Source: Novosphingobium percolationis
GTDB lineage: Bacteria; Pseudomonadota; Alphaproteobacteria; Sphingomonadales; Sphingomonadaceae
Assembly: GCF_020179425.1 (NCBI RefSeq)
Contig: NZ_JAILYM010000008.1
Span: 62,001-126,000, forward strand
Direction of reading: 5' to 3'
DNA length: 64,000 nucleotides
The notes beneath the pieces are model-generated. The model was not told the origin of the DNA. It saw nothing but the letters and a program-made list of their open reading frames with translations, and did not search any database. Shown here piece by piece: positions 53,552-62,766 of the stretch (positions within the stretch are counted from its first letter, which is position 1; each line of letters opens with the position of its first letter). The translations under genes and the position numbers were made by a program.

Positions 53552-54165
53552 GCTTCAACAAGGTTGAGCGGCCCTGTCAAGTTGGACGCACTCAGTTCCG
53601 CGCGACTTGCAGCCGCGCTCCTGCGGGTGCGGTGTTTTTCGCAATGGGCCGCCGGCACTCTTGCCCTCCTCTCCGTCGCCGTCCCCCCCGCCCGTGCGCT
53701 GCACCGGGCCGCGGGCCGACTGACAGTCTCCGGCAAGGGGTCCGTCTTTGGTGCTGGCCGCGCTGCGGACATCGCAGCCAGGGCGCCCCGCCTCCAGCCT
53801 GAGTCTGACTCCTCGAACGCGCAAAGGCGGAGCGCAGAGGGCATCGAGTTTTGCGGTTAACCCCGAACGCCCGCACGGGGATTCGGGGGCAAAACCGTAA
53901 TCTCTCTCTCATCTCGGTGGCTGAGCGAAATCAGCATCGCCATAGCATGACGCCTGGGAGATTGGCGGCCGTCAAGGATCGCGGGTGCCCCCCGATTTTG
54001 GCCTGCTGCGGCTAGTGCCTTGCGAGCAAAAATCGGCTCCTCCCACGCCCGCGACACGCGGCGGCAGTGCGTGCGCGCCGCCGTCCCTGACTGCCTGACT
54101 CCGGCGTCTTTCCGATGGGCATCTTTCATCAGCGTGATGAGAGAAAATTCCATTTGGAGGTTATT
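53552..54165. other. Gene-poor region before the DUF2493 gene
   Basis: Long frames exist on both strands but none shows recognisable domains or a credible ribosome binding site, so I call no gene. The promoter for the DUF2493 gene should lie near its right end. No repeat or hairpin stood out. Confidence 0.5.
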
Positions 54166-56247
54166 ATGACGGACCGTTTCTCGAACTTTGCCGACCTTGC
54201 CGAGCACTATGCGCGCGAAATCGCCACGCCCGACTACGCCCGGGCATTCATGGAGCAGACCGAACTGGCCAAGCTCTCGATCGAGCATGAGCCGAGCGCT
54301 GTCGAAATGCCCGACGCGATGCAAGCGCAGGCGGCGATCGAGATGATGCTCGCGACCGTCTTCGACCTGAGCTGCGACACGCGGATGGAGGACTTCGCGA
54401 GCGAAGTCGCCTGGGGCATCGCCAACAGCTTCCATGTCGTCGCCAAGCGCCTCAATGACCGCGAAGACGCGATGGCGAACCGGCTCCAGGAAAAGCTGCG
54501 CGAATACGATCCGAGCGAGGTTTACGCGACCGATCTGGAAGACCTCACCATGCAGGCCCGCAGCCTCGCCGAATGCCGCGATGCGATGGAGTGCATGCGT
54601 AACCATGCCGCGCGGATCTACCTCGTCGAGACCGGCCGCCCCTTCTCGCCGGTGCTGGGCTCGCGGGTCTCGTCCAGGACCAATGCTTCGATGATCGAAG
54701 CGCGCGACTATCTCGCGGCACAGAAAGCGCAGCGGCGCGAGCAGTATGCACCCACCGGCCCCGTCGTCGTGTTCTCGGGCCGACAGCAGTTCACCGACAT
54801 TGCGCTGGTAGAAGCCTATCTCGATGCGATCCATGCCCGGGTTCCGTCGATGGCGCTGGCAACAACCGCCCAGAACAAGGGTGCGGACGTGATCGCGGCA
54901 GCCTGGGCATCGCGCCACAATGTGCCGGTGATCCTGTGCAAGCCCGATACGTCGCGGCGACCTTCGGCGCCCTATCAGCGCAACGCCCGCATGCTCGCCT
55001 TCAAGCCGGTCGAGGCGGTGGTGTGCAGCGGCGGCGGCATTCAGGCGAACCTTGCCGACCGGCTGCGCGAAGCCCGCATTCCCTTGCACATCGTGCGCGA
55101 CGCTTCGGTCCTGAACGAGGCTCCGGCTAGAGGCGGGCCCCGATCACGTCGCTCGCGCAGCCGAGCTGTGGTTGTCGCTCAGCCCCGACAAGCGCGAGGC
55201 GACCGCGATCTTCACTGCCGGCGCGATGACCGCGCCGAGATCGATGCGCGGGTCCAGGCGGGATTGCTCAAGGAAGGCACGCTTACTGGGCCAGGCCTCA
55301 CGCTCACCACCCTGCAGAGCGCCAACACCACGCGCGAGGAGCTTCGCTTCGCCTCGACCTACCGGGTGGGCCAGGTGCTCGACGCGCGGATGGACGTGCG
55401 CGAACTAGGGCTGAAGCGCGGGGAGTACGCGGTCCGCGAGATCCGCAAGGACGGCAAGGTCCTGCTCGAGGCCGAGGGACGGCGAGAGCGCGCTGACCCC
55501 GTAATAGACCTGCGCGAGCTTGCGGCCCTGGCGCATCTCGTCTTGAACGTACTGCCATTCATCGCGCTGCTCGGAGAGCCGGGGCGGGAATCGGGCAGAG
55601 CGGCTGTCGGCAAGGCTGGTCGTGCGCATGACCTTGAGCCCGGCGCGCGACTGGGCTGCCTCCTCGTCTTGGAAGACGAGGCCATCCTGCAAAACCCGAT
55701 AGCCCGTCGCCGGGCTGAACCCGGCCTTCGCCGCCGCCAGAGCGACGGGGTCATTACGTCTGTTGGTCATAAAAAGTCTCACCTGATGATCGTTGATGTG
55801 TCGGCCGGCCACACTTCAGGTCCTCCTCCCCGGAAAACCCAACACATAGCGGCCACCACGACCATCACAGGCACCTCGCAAAGAGGGCCACTGGTGTGTC
55901 GGGACAGGCTACGGGCTACGCCCTCCGCCGATCACGACACACCGGATTCTCATCTTGATTGTCGCGCGACAGCCCGAGACCATTCTGGCCTGGCAGAAGC
56001 TGTACGGCGCCGTGGCGCTGCTTGCAGCGATCTGCTCCGTGTGTGCGGCGCTCAAGACGTGCTACGATGTCCGAACCGGCGGTCTCTGCCCCCCACCCCC
56101 CGTAAATCGGCACTGGGATGGATGGTCTGGTTGCCGCGCGTGTGGTTGCACTTCCAGCTTGCGTACTTCCTTGGTTTTCCGAGCGTTCTGGCGATCGCGG
56201 TCCTGTATGCCCACTATATCGGGTTTGCATCGTTCATTCCGTCATAG
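54166..56247 (+). CDS. DUF2493-domain protein whose frame runs on into unrelated sequence
   Basis: TTGGAGG five bases before ATG 54166 marks a strong start. The first ~320 residues (to about 55125) form a plausible complete protein: a helical N-terminus (FADLAEHYAREIATPDYARA) and a Rossmann-like DUF2493 domain (VVVFSGRQQFTDIALVEAYL, NKGADVIAAAWASRHNVPVI, VVCSGGGIQANLADRLREA) resembling DprA/nucleoside-binding folds common on mobile elements. The native stop is gone, and the frame then reads through relaxase debris and the antisense of an IS21 fragment up to 56247. Only the first half is likely meaningful. Confidence 0.7.
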   Translation: MTDRFSNFADLAEHYAREIATPDYARAFMEQTELAKLSIEHEPSAVEMPDAMQAQAAIEMMLATVFDLSCDTRMEDFASEVAWGIANSFHVVAKRLNDREDAMANRLQEKLREYDPSEVYATDLEDLTMQARSLAECRDAMECMRNHAARIYLVETGRPFSPVLGSRVSSRTNASMIEARDYLAAQKAQRREQYAPTGPVVVFSGRQQFTDIALVEAYLDAIHARVPSMALATTAQNKGADVIAAAWASRHNVPVILCKPDTSRRPSAPYQRNARMLAFKPVEAVVCSGGGIQANLADRLREARIPLHIVRDASVLNEAPARGGPRSRRSRSRAVVVAQPRQARGDRDLHCRRDDRAEIDARVQAGLLKEGTLTGPGLTLTTLQSANTTREELRFASTYRVGQVLDARMDVRELGLKRGEYAVREIRKDGKVLLEAEGRRERADPVIDLRELAALAHLVLNVLPFIALLGEPGRESGRAAVGKAGRAHDLEPGARLGCLLVLEDEAILQNPIARRRAEPGLRRRQSDGVITSVGHKKSHLMIVDVSAGHTSGPPPRKTQHIAATTTITGTSQRGPLVCRDRLRATPSADHDTPDSHLDCRATARDHSGLAEAVRRRGAACSDLLRVCGAQDVLRCPNRRSLPPTPRKSALGWMVWLPRVWLHFQLAYFLGFPSVLAIAVLYAHYIGFASFIPS
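55130..55485 (+). pseudogene. Internal fragment of a second MobF relaxase
   Basis: GLLKEGTLTGPGLTLTTLQS and NTTREELRFASTYRVGQVLD align with LRAEGVLAGEGLELTTLQKV and NVTHEELRMAQTYRKGQVVE of the intact relaxase at 44645-47623. Upstream, in another frame, LWLSLSPDKREATAIFTAG matches RWLALSPEDRERTALYASG, so a frameshift lies near 55230. Both ends are missing. It is divergent enough to come from a different relaxase rather than a recent duplication. Confidence 0.8.
55680..55812 (-). pseudogene. N-terminal remnant of an IS21-family IstA transposase
   Basis: The first ~44 residues (MAGRHINDHQVRLFMTNRRN, ALAAAKAGFSPATGYRV) match the start of IS21-type IstA proteins. After GYRV the sequence diverges into an unrelated frame (to 55405). 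Upstream lie GGTGTGTCG (55893-55901) and CGACACACC (55935-55943), a perfect inverted repeat possibly belonging to the element's end. The rest of istA and istB is absent. Confidence 0.65.
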
Positions 56248-56952
56248 ACCGAAAGATTGACCTCGCGATATCCCGACGATCTGATCGCCAGAGTCGCAGC
56301 GCTGACTCTGGCCGCTGCGCCCGTATTCGGTGGAGGCGGCGGCGGCGAGTCTGGCCCAGTTCGTAGTTATCGTGCGTACGTAGCGCAGTGTTTCCGGGAT
56401 GGCCGGAATATAGCCCGCATTGAGAGACTTGCGTTCAGGTCCCGCGTTGTAGGCAGCCAAGGCTAGGTCCATGCGTCCAAACCGGTCCTTCTGGTCGCGC
56501 AGATACCGGGCGCCTGCGCGCATGTTCGCGATTGGATCCCACGGGAGGGCGAGCCCCAAAGTACGGGTGGTTGTCGGCATGATTTGCATCATACCCATTG
56601 CGCCCGCAGAACTTATTGCTCTGGGGTTATAGCCGGATTCCTGAGCGATAACGGCGTCTAACAGGCGGGCCGGGAGGCCGAACTCACAGGCTACCTGTGC
56701 CATTGCCGGATAATAGATTGCTCGCCGAGCCTCAACAATATGGGGCAGCCACCATGTCGGCCGATATGCTACTTGCTCGCAGGCAGGCACGTTCAACGAT
56801 GACCAAAACTCCCCCATAGCGATCGGAGTAGGCGGGACCTTTGGCGAGGCCGGCCCAGCGTATAATTCCTGCAGGATCGGCTCTCTTGCAAATGCGCCGC
56901 TCGGAATCGCAATCAACAAGAACGAAGCAAGCCGTATTTTAGTGAAGTCCAT
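56242..56952 (-). CDS. Lytic transglycosylase (VirB1-like)
   Basis: The 236-residue exported protein (signal peptide IRLASFLLIAIPSGAFA) has an SLT domain: catalytic Glu in AVIAQESGYNPRAISSAGAM, then GMMQIMPTTTRTLGL and ALAAYNAGP. Such enzymes open peptidoglycan for conjugation machines. ATG 56952 follows AAAAGG and is preferred over an upstream TTG. It faces the DUF2493 frame tail-to-tail with a 6-nt overlap. Orphan copies like this persist near conjugation modules. Confidence 0.88.
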   Translation of the reverse strand: MDFTKIRLASFLLIAIPSGAFAREPILQELYAGPASPKVPPTPIAMGEFWSSLNVPACEQVAYRPTWWLPHIVEARRAIYYPAMAQVACEFGLPARLLDAVIAQESGYNPRAISSAGAMGMMQIMPTTTRTLGLALPWDPIANMRAGARYLRDQKDRFGRMDLALAAYNAGPERKSLNAGYIPAIPETLRYVRTITTNWARLAAAASTEYGRSGQSQRCDSGDQIVGISRGQSFGL

Positions 56953-57162
56953 CACACACCTTTTCAAGGCGTGTGGACCAGTCGAGATTGCGCTCTACGG
57001 GCATCATGAAACATTTCGATTTGGCAAGCAACTTTTCGCCTGGCTGCTCGAATCGCAGCCAAGTGAACATCGCGTTAAGTTCTGCTTGCTGCTGCTCGAG
57101 CCTGCACCAATCCATCAGGTCGGGATTAGCTTATCATCCTGTCCAGGAAACCGGCACCACCT

Positions 57163-57324
57163 CAGATCGCCAAGTGGAGCGGCAGATATCCCAAGCTGGC
57201 CGACTGGGTCGAAGCGACGATCGAGGAGACCTTCACCTTCTACCGGCTGCCCCGAAGGCATCACGAGCACCTGAAAAGCACCAACATGCTCGAACGCTTC
57301 AACGAGGAAATCCGCCGCAGAACC
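57163..57324 (+). pseudogene. IS256-family transposase C-terminal fragment, first half
   Basis: The frame reads AKWSGRYPKLADWVEATIEE, TFTFYRLPRRHHEHLKSTNM and LERFNEEIRRRT, the end region of IS256/mutator transposases. It is cut after RRRT by the IS66 element and resumes at 59930. The first ~300 residues of the transposase are missing. Confidence 0.88.
57317..57324. repeat. Target-site duplication of the IS66 element, left copy
   Basis: GCAGAACC immediately precedes the IS66 left end and is repeated at 59930-59937. Eight bases is the usual IS66 duplication length. Confidence 0.92.
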
Positions 57325-57393
57325 TTAAGCGGTAAAAATCCCCCACTTGCCTTACGGCGCGGCGACGGTGGTTTGCTGTTGTAATGTTTGTTG

Positions 57394-59013
57394 TCAGGCG
57401 GCGCTGGCGATGCCGGTCATTTCGAACACGGTTTGTCCGGCATTTGTATTGACCCAGTTGTACGGCAACAGGTCGTCGACCTGATCAGTGTCCGCACGGC
57501 TGATGACCCTGGTAAGCACATCGGTGAGGTAGGCGTAAGGGTTGATGTCGAGCATCTTGCAGGTTTCGACCAGCGAGGCGATCGCCGCCCAGTTCTCGGC
57601 GCCGAGCTGGTGTCCTGCGAACAACGCATTCTGTCTCTGGAGAGTCACTGGCCGGATCGCTCGTTCGGCGGCGTTGTTGTCGATCTCGATGCGGCCGTCG
57701 TCGAGGAAGCGGGTGAAGCCTGACCAGCGCTTCAGTGCGTACTTCATCGCGTCGCTGGTCGCTGAGCCCGCCATTATGCGCGGAGCCGTGGCCACGAACC
57801 AGGCATGGAGTTTGTTGACCAGCGGCTGCGTTCGCTCCCGCCGAACCGCAAGGCGATCTTCAGCCGAACGCCCGCGGATGTCTTTCTCGATCGCGTAGAT
57901 TGCAGCGATGCGTTGCAAGGCATTCTGGGCCACTGGGGCATCGCTGCCCGCGTCTATAAACCCGCGCCGCAGATGCGCCCAGCAGTAGGATTTCTCGACG
58001 CCAGCGTTGGCGCCGTCTTCCTTGCCGAACTGGTCACAGGCTTGCCACGCGTCGACCTGCAGGATTCCCTGGTATGAACCCAGCAACTGCTTGGCCCACA
58101 TCTTTCCACGTCCCGGCAGGTAGGTGTAGAGCGCCAAAGGCGGATCGGTGCCGCCATGCGTGCGATCGTCACGCACGATGACCCACATGTAGCCGGTCAT
58201 CGTCTTGCCGGTTCCGGGCGCCAGCACCTTGACTGTGGTTTCGTCGACGAACAACCGCGCGCTTGCCAGCGCATCGGCGCGCATCCGGGTGATGATCGGC
58301 AGCAGAGCCGCGATCCCGCGCCCAACCCAACCAGCCATAGTGGCGCGGCTGATGGTGATGCCTTGGCGAGCAAGGATCTGGGACTGCCGATAAAGTGGCA
58401 AGTGGTCGCAGTACTTGCCCACCAGGACATTGGCGATCAGCGCCTCGGTTGGCAAACCGCCGGGAACCACATGCTTCGGCGCGGGTGCCTGTTGGACGCC
58501 ATCTGTACAACAGCGGCAGGCATAGCGCGGGCGGACCGTCACGATCCCGCGGTGTTGCGCCGGGATGATGTCGAGCCGCTCGGAACGGTCTTCACCGATC
58601 CGATGCAGCGCGCCGCCGCAGCCGCATTCCAGACTGCCGGGCTCGATGACCACCTCGAAGCGCGGCAGGTGTCCGGGCAAGGAGCCGCGCTCGGCATCAG
58701 GTGCACGCCGTCGGCGCGGCTTGCGGTCGTAGCGCTCGGCCTCCTCGTCAGTCTTGTCCTGCAATCCGTCGGCCCCACCGAGCGCCACCTGCTGGTCTTC
58801 GAGAGCCAGCGCCAACTGGTCGGCCGGAATCTTTTCGGAACGTTTGCCAAAGGTCGTACGGTTGATCAGCTTCAGGATGTGTTCGAGCCGTGCAGCACGG
58901 GCGCGTTCAGCCAGCAGCATCGCCTTGAGCTGCCCAACGTCGTCAGGAAGCTCGTCATATCCGGCTTCCACACCGGTCGCCGCAAGGGGTTCAGGATGCT
59001 CCTCCACGCCCAC
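57394..59013 (-). CDS. tnpC: IS66 transposase TnpC
   Basis: The 539-residue DDE transposase has an N-terminal coiled coil (LKAMLLAERARAARLEHILK), the IS66 linker FGKRSEKIPADQL, a Cys zinc-binding segment (LECGCGGALHRIGE; YACRCCTDGV), and the catalytic region with FVDETTVKVL, VDAWQACDQF and EIDNNAAERAIRPVTLQRQN. Length and motifs indicate an intact enzyme. Confidence 0.95.
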   Translation of the reverse strand: MGVEEHPEPLAATGVEAGYDELPDDVGQLKAMLLAERARAARLEHILKLINRTTFGKRSEKIPADQLALALEDQQVALGGADGLQDKTDEEAERYDRKPRRRRAPDAERGSLPGHLPRFEVVIEPGSLECGCGGALHRIGEDRSERLDIIPAQHRGIVTVRPRYACRCCTDGVQQAPAPKHVVPGGLPTEALIANVLVGKYCDHLPLYRQSQILARQGITISRATMAGWVGRGIAALLPIITRMRADALASARLFVDETTVKVLAPGTGKTMTGYMWVIVRDDRTHGGTDPPLALYTYLPGRGKMWAKQLLGSYQGILQVDAWQACDQFGKEDGANAGVEKSYCWAHLRRGFIDAGSDAPVAQNALQRIAAIYAIEKDIRGRSAEDRLAVRRERTQPLVNKLHAWFVATAPRIMAGSATSDAMKYALKRWSGFTRFLDDGRIEIDNNAAERAIRPVTLQRQNALFAGHQLGAENWAAIASLVETCKMLDINPYAYLTDVLTRVISRADTDQVDDLLPYNWVNTNAGQTVFEMTGIASAA

Positions 59014-59074
59014 AGTCTAGCCGATTTTGCGTGGCGGGAAACGGGTTTGAGCCCAAGGGAATCGGGCGTAAGAC

Positions 59075-59428
59075 CTACTGTGCGTGCAGCGGCTTGGGCA
59101 CTCGCGGCACGTGTACACGCGACCAGTCCAGGCCCTCGATCAGCGCGGAAGCTTGCGCCGCCGACAGCTTCATCACGCCGTCTCCCGGCCTGGGCCAGCG
59201 GAATTTTCCATCCTGGAGTCGCTTCGTCACCAACACCAGACCGGTCCCGTCCCAGACTAGGAGTTTTATCCTGTCTGCCCGCCGAGCACGGAAGATAAAC
59301 AGCATCCCCGAGAACGGGTCGAGACGCAGTTCACTCTGCACCAGCGCGGCGAGCCCCACCATGCCTTTCCTGAAGTCTACGGGCTGCGTCGCTACCAGCA
59401 CCTTCAGCGGCCCCGGCGGAATAATCAC
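59075..59428 (-). CDS. tnpB: IS66 accessory protein TnpB (Orf2)
   Basis: The 117-residue protein has the IS66 Orf2 pattern: VLVATQPVDFRKGMVGLAAL, FIFRARRADRIKLLVWDGTG, and the basic GKFRWPRPGDG. It is needed with TnpA and TnpC for transposition. The start overlaps the tnpA stop by 4 nt. Confidence 0.95.
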   Translation of the reverse strand: MIIPPGPLKVLVATQPVDFRKGMVGLAALVQSELRLDPFSGMLFIFRARRADRIKLLVWDGTGLVLVTKRLQDGKFRWPRPGDGVMKLSAAQASALIEGLDWSRVHVPRVPKPLHAQ

Positions 59429-59853
59429 GAGTTCGCCTGCACCGCCAGCAATACCCGCTCGATGTGATCCGCGCTAACTCCCGCTGGTATCCGGATCGCC
59501 AGCCTCGCAGTCTCGATCACGATCTCGCCGTCTACGACCCGCAGCGTCTCGCGGAAAGGCTCTTCAACGTGCTCTACCATCGCCGGCACGAACAGCGCGG
59601 AATCTGGCCGCATCTTTTCCGCGTGCTCCTGAAACCCGCGTCGCCAAGTGTACAACTGCTGCGGATATATCCCGTGCCGACGCGCCACTTCAGACACATT
59701 GACCCCCGGCACCAGGCTTTCCGCAATAATCCGTGCCCGCGCCTCGGGCGTCCAGCTGCGCCTCCCGCGCGGCGCGGCAACCACATCAAGCCGCTCAGGC
59801 CGAACCAGTGCATTCGTTTCGAAACTCGTTTCGAAATCCGTTTCGTCGCTCAT
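59425..59853 (-). CDS. tnpA: IS66 accessory protein TnpA (Orf1)
   Basis: The 142-residue protein has a helix-turn-helix of the IS3/IS66 Orf1 type: RRSWTPEARARIIAESLVPG and SEVARRHGIYPQQLYTWRRG. ATG 59853 follows GAGG by 6 nt. Its first codons (ETDFETSFETN) come from a short TTTCGAAA-containing tandem repeat near 59813-59847. Confidence 0.92.
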   Translation of the reverse strand: MSDETDFETSFETNALVRPERLDVVAAPRGRRSWTPEARARIIAESLVPGVNVSEVARRHGIYPQQLYTWRRGFQEHAEKMRPDSALFVPAMVEHVEEPFRETLRVVDGEIVIETARLAIRIPAGVSADHIERVLLAVQANS

Positions 59854-59929
59854 CACCAACCTCGCCATCCATACAGGCGAAACTACCAATCAGCGCACAA
59901 TTGAAAATGTGGGGTTCTCGACCGCTTAC

Positions 59930-60093
59930 GCAGAACCTACGTCGTGCGGATCTTCCCCAACACCCCCAGTTGCCTTCCCTTGGTCCGGGCGCTCGTGGTC
60001 GAAACCCACGAAAACGGGCTCGAAGCCAATCGCTATGTCAACATAGACGACCTGCGTGAGCATAAGAAACCCGAACTACGCCAAGTCGCTTGA
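59930..60093 (+). pseudogene. IS256-family transposase C-terminal fragment, second half
   Basis: After the IS66 right end the frame continues YVVRIFPNTPSCLPLVRALV, VETHENGLEANRYVNIDDLR and EHKKPELRQVA to TGA 60091-60093, the authentic C-terminus of IS256-type transposases. The first eight bases are the duplicated target GCAGAACC. Confidence 0.9.
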
Positions 60094-60239
60094 CCAGCAC
60101 CATGGCCGCCAATTTGCAGAACTTGACGCACACAACCATCTGTAATGACTGGCACTATTCTGCGCTATTCAGGACTATAGCAACATCGATTCCCTATAGA
60201 AACCCCTCGCCCGCATGGTTTTCGAACAATTCTGCCGCG

Positions 60240-60495
60240 ACACCTCCTGCATCTTGGCGATCGAAGCCCCGTTGCGCGCCACCGAGCGATCGGACATCGC
60301 CCCCTCGACTACCCACCCCTGCGGATCGATCCGCCAGAACAGCGGTCCGGGCACGGCTCCCCGTATCGCCAGCCAAGCTTGCAGACGCACCACGGGCCTG
60401 AGCACCCTGCCCGAGAGCACCGCGATCACCTGCCCCGCGCCCTTCTGGTCGGTTTTCGAATGCCGGATGGTGAGCCGCAGCCCAACGCACTCCAT
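60240..60495 (-). pseudogene. Tyrosine-recombinase fragment
   Basis: GLRLTIRHSKTDQKGAGQVI, LRPVVRLQAWLAIRG and GPLFWRIDPQGWVVEGAMSD match the middle of plasmid-type tyrosine integrases (LTIRRSKTDQEG pattern). Catalytic boxes are missing. The flanking 60094-60239 and 60496-60837 contain nothing else recognisable. It marks the right margin of the mobile region. Confidence 0.7.
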
Positions 60496-60837
60496 TCAGC
60501 CAGCATCTCGTCGACCCAGCGCAAGCTATCGATCCGGCTAATGCGCTTGCGGCGAGGATCGTCCCGCAGCATCTGGCCGCCGAGCGAAAGGTCGCGATCC
60601 TGCGACAAATTTGTTTGGTTGAGCGTTCTCCTTAAACACAAATAACCGACTCATCTCCGACCGCATCAAGTCCATGAGTTTGCTCGTCCAGTCGAACACG
60701 CCGCTTGGCCGATCTCTGCCTTGTCGCTGACCAAGTTCCTCGCGCCGAGCGATCACGAACGCCTCCTGTCCCGGCCAATGAAATCCTGAAGCGGCAGCGT
60801 TGGCTCTAAACGGTCGAAAACTCGTGATGTGGGTCAA

Positions 60838-62766
60838 TCACTTACCGGAATGTGGCGGATGAGGGTCAATGAATCCCAATTCTTCCCGATAAACTGCCCC
60901 AATCTTGGCCGGCGTTTCTGGCTCGTCAATTGTCGCGGGGATATCAAAGGGTTCGCGGTTCACGATCTTGCGGAGCAGGCCACGCAAGATCTTGCCAGAA
61001 CGGGTTTTGGGCAATTGCTCAACGACCAGCACCGCCTTCATCGCCGCGATCGCACCAAGCTCGCTACGCACGGCAAGGACAGAGCGCTCGGCTATGCTCT
61101 TGTCTGCCGCATAACCAATCTGCGGGGTGACGAAAGCAATCGGTACCATACCTTTGAGGTCATCGTCCGCACCGACGATGGCGCATTCAGCGACACCTGG
61201 TTGGCGCGCCACGATCTCTTCCATCTGTCCGGTCGAAAGCCGATGACCGGCGATGTTGATGATGTCGTCGGTTCGTCCCATGATGTGCATGAAGCCCTCG
61301 CTGTCGCGAAAGCCTGCATCCCCAGTTTCGTAGTATCCAGGGAACGTCTCGAAATTCCGGACGAACGTGGTGTTGTTGTTCCACAGCGAACGGAAGGCGC
61401 CGGGCGGCAGCGGGGTCTTGATCACAACATTGCCGCTTGCCCCGTCGGGCAAAGCAAATCCTTCGTCGTCGAGGATGGCGAACTGATATCCTGGCACCGG
61501 AAAGCCAGCGCTGCCAGGCTTGCGGCGCAGATCCCCCATCGCGAAGCACGAAGCAATGGCCGGCCAGCCAAGCTCGGTCTGCCACCAGTGATCGATCACC
61601 GGCAAACCGCTTTCCCGCTCCAGCCAGGCGATCGTTTCGGGGTCGGCGCGTTCGCCAGCCAGAAACACCGCACGGCACGCGCCGATGCCGATCTCCTTCA
61701 GGTACCGGGCTTCGGGATCCTCCTTGCGGATCGCCCGAATCGCGGTCGGCGCGGTGAAGAAGCTCTTGACATTATGGCGCGCTATGGTCCGCCAGAATGA
61801 GCCGGGATCGGGTGTGCCGACAGGCTTGCCTTCGAACAGGACGGTCGTGGCCCCAACCAGCAGCGGGGCATAGACGATGTAGCTATGCCCCACCACCCAA
61901 CCGACGTCCGAGGCTGCCCAAAACGTGTCCCCTGCCCCGATGCCGTAGATGTTGGCCATCGACCACGCCAGGGCCACGGCGTGTCCGCCATTGTCGCGCA
62001 CCACTCCCTTGGGAGTTCCTGTGGTGCCCGAAGTGTAGAGGATGTAGAGCAGATCGCCGGAGGCGAGAGGAACGCATGGAGGCACCGGCATATCGGCGGT
62101 CCTCCGCCGCAGATCGTGCCAGTCAATGTCTCGGACGGGCATCAAGTCCGCGGTTAGCTGTTCGCGCTGGACCAGGACGACATGCTCGACCGAGTGGGCG
62201 GCAAGGACCAGCGCTTCGTCGACCAACGGCTTGTAGGCAATGGTGCGGCTGCCCTCGATTCCGCACGAAGCGGTGAGCACCAGTTTGGGGGTGGCATCGT
62301 CGATCCGCTTGGCCAGTTCGGGTGGGGCGAACCCGCCGAACACAACGCAATGGATCACACCGAGCCGCGCGCAAGCCAGCATCGCGAAAACCGTCTCGGG
62401 GATCATCGGCATGTAGAGTATTACCCGATCCCCCTTTTCCGCGCCGAGGCTCGCCAGCATCGCCGCCGTACGTTCGGTTTCGTCCAGCAGTTCGCGGTAG
62501 GTGTAATGGCGGATGGTTCCGGTTACCGGGCTGTCATAGGCAAGCGCCAGCGCATCGCCGCGTCCGGCCTGGACATGCCGGTCGAGGCAATTGTGGCATG
62601 TGTTCAGGATGCCTTCGGGAAACCAGCCCATGCTTTGGTCGTGGGCGCGCGGCGGATTTTCGACCCAGTCGATCGCCTTTGCGGCCTCGAGCCAGAATTG
62701 GTCAGGTCGGTTTGCAGCCCACCGCACTGCGCCATCGTAGGCCATCGCCCCGGTCTCATCACTCAT
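60838..62766 (-). CDS. Propionyl-CoA/acetyl-CoA synthetase-like acyl-CoA ligase
   Basis: The 642-residue AMP-forming ligase resembles PrpE/Acs: SMGWFPEGILNTCHNCLDRH, the AMP loop YTSGTTGTPKGV, WAASDVGWVVGHSYIV, WWQTELGWP, and the catalytic Lys in LPKTRSGKILRGLLRK. SMGWFPEG...CHNCLDRH favours the propionyl-CoA synthetase group. It overlaps the EamA gene by 4 nt. In B12-using bacteria propionyl-CoA can feed methylmalonyl-CoA mutase, but a link to the B12 operon is only speculative. Confidence 0.9.
   Translation of the reverse strand: MSDETGAMAYDGAVRWAANRPDQFWLEAAKAIDWVENPPRAHDQSMGWFPEGILNTCHNCLDRHVQAGRGDALALAYDSPVTGTIRHYTYRELLDETERTAAMLASLGAEKGDRVILYMPMIPETVFAMLACARLGVIHCVVFGGFAPPELAKRIDDATPKLVLTASCGIEGSRTIAYKPLVDEALVLAAHSVEHVVLVQREQLTADLMPVRDIDWHDLRRRTADMPVPPCVPLASGDLLYILYTSGTTGTPKGVVRDNGGHAVALAWSMANIYGIGAGDTFWAASDVGWVVGHSYIVYAPLLVGATTVLFEGKPVGTPDPGSFWRTIARHNVKSFFTAPTAIRAIRKEDPEARYLKEIGIGACRAVFLAGERADPETIAWLERESGLPVIDHWWQTELGWPAIASCFAMGDLRRKPGSAGFPVPGYQFAILDDEGFALPDGASGNVVIKTPLPPGAFRSLWNNNTTFVRNFETFPGYYETGDAGFRDSEGFMHIMGRTDDIINIAGHRLSTGQMEEIVARQPGVAECAIVGADDDLKGMVPIAFVTPQIGYAADKSIAERSVLAVRSELGAIAAMKAVLVVEQLPKTRSGKILRGLLRKIVNREPFDIPATIDEPETPAKIGAVYREELGFIDPHPPHSGK

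Larger units (their letters stand above)
57325..59929 (-). mobile_element. IS66-family insertion sequence, complete (2605 bp)
   Basis: Ends are TTAAGCGG at the left and CCGCTTAC at the right (GTAAGCGG inverted), flanked by GCAGAACC on both sides. Inside are tnpA, tnpB and tnpC on the minus strand, all full length. Removing the element and one duplication restores the IS256 frame RRRTYVVRIF exactly, proving a clean insertion that post-dates decay of the IS256 copy's 5' part or occurred in a then-longer copy. Confidence 0.95.

Noticed and set aside
56122-56247. A short membrane-protein-like frame (GWMVWLPRVWLHFQLAYFLG)
   Set aside because: It has no ribosome binding site, lies at the tail of a read-through frame, and has no recognisable family.
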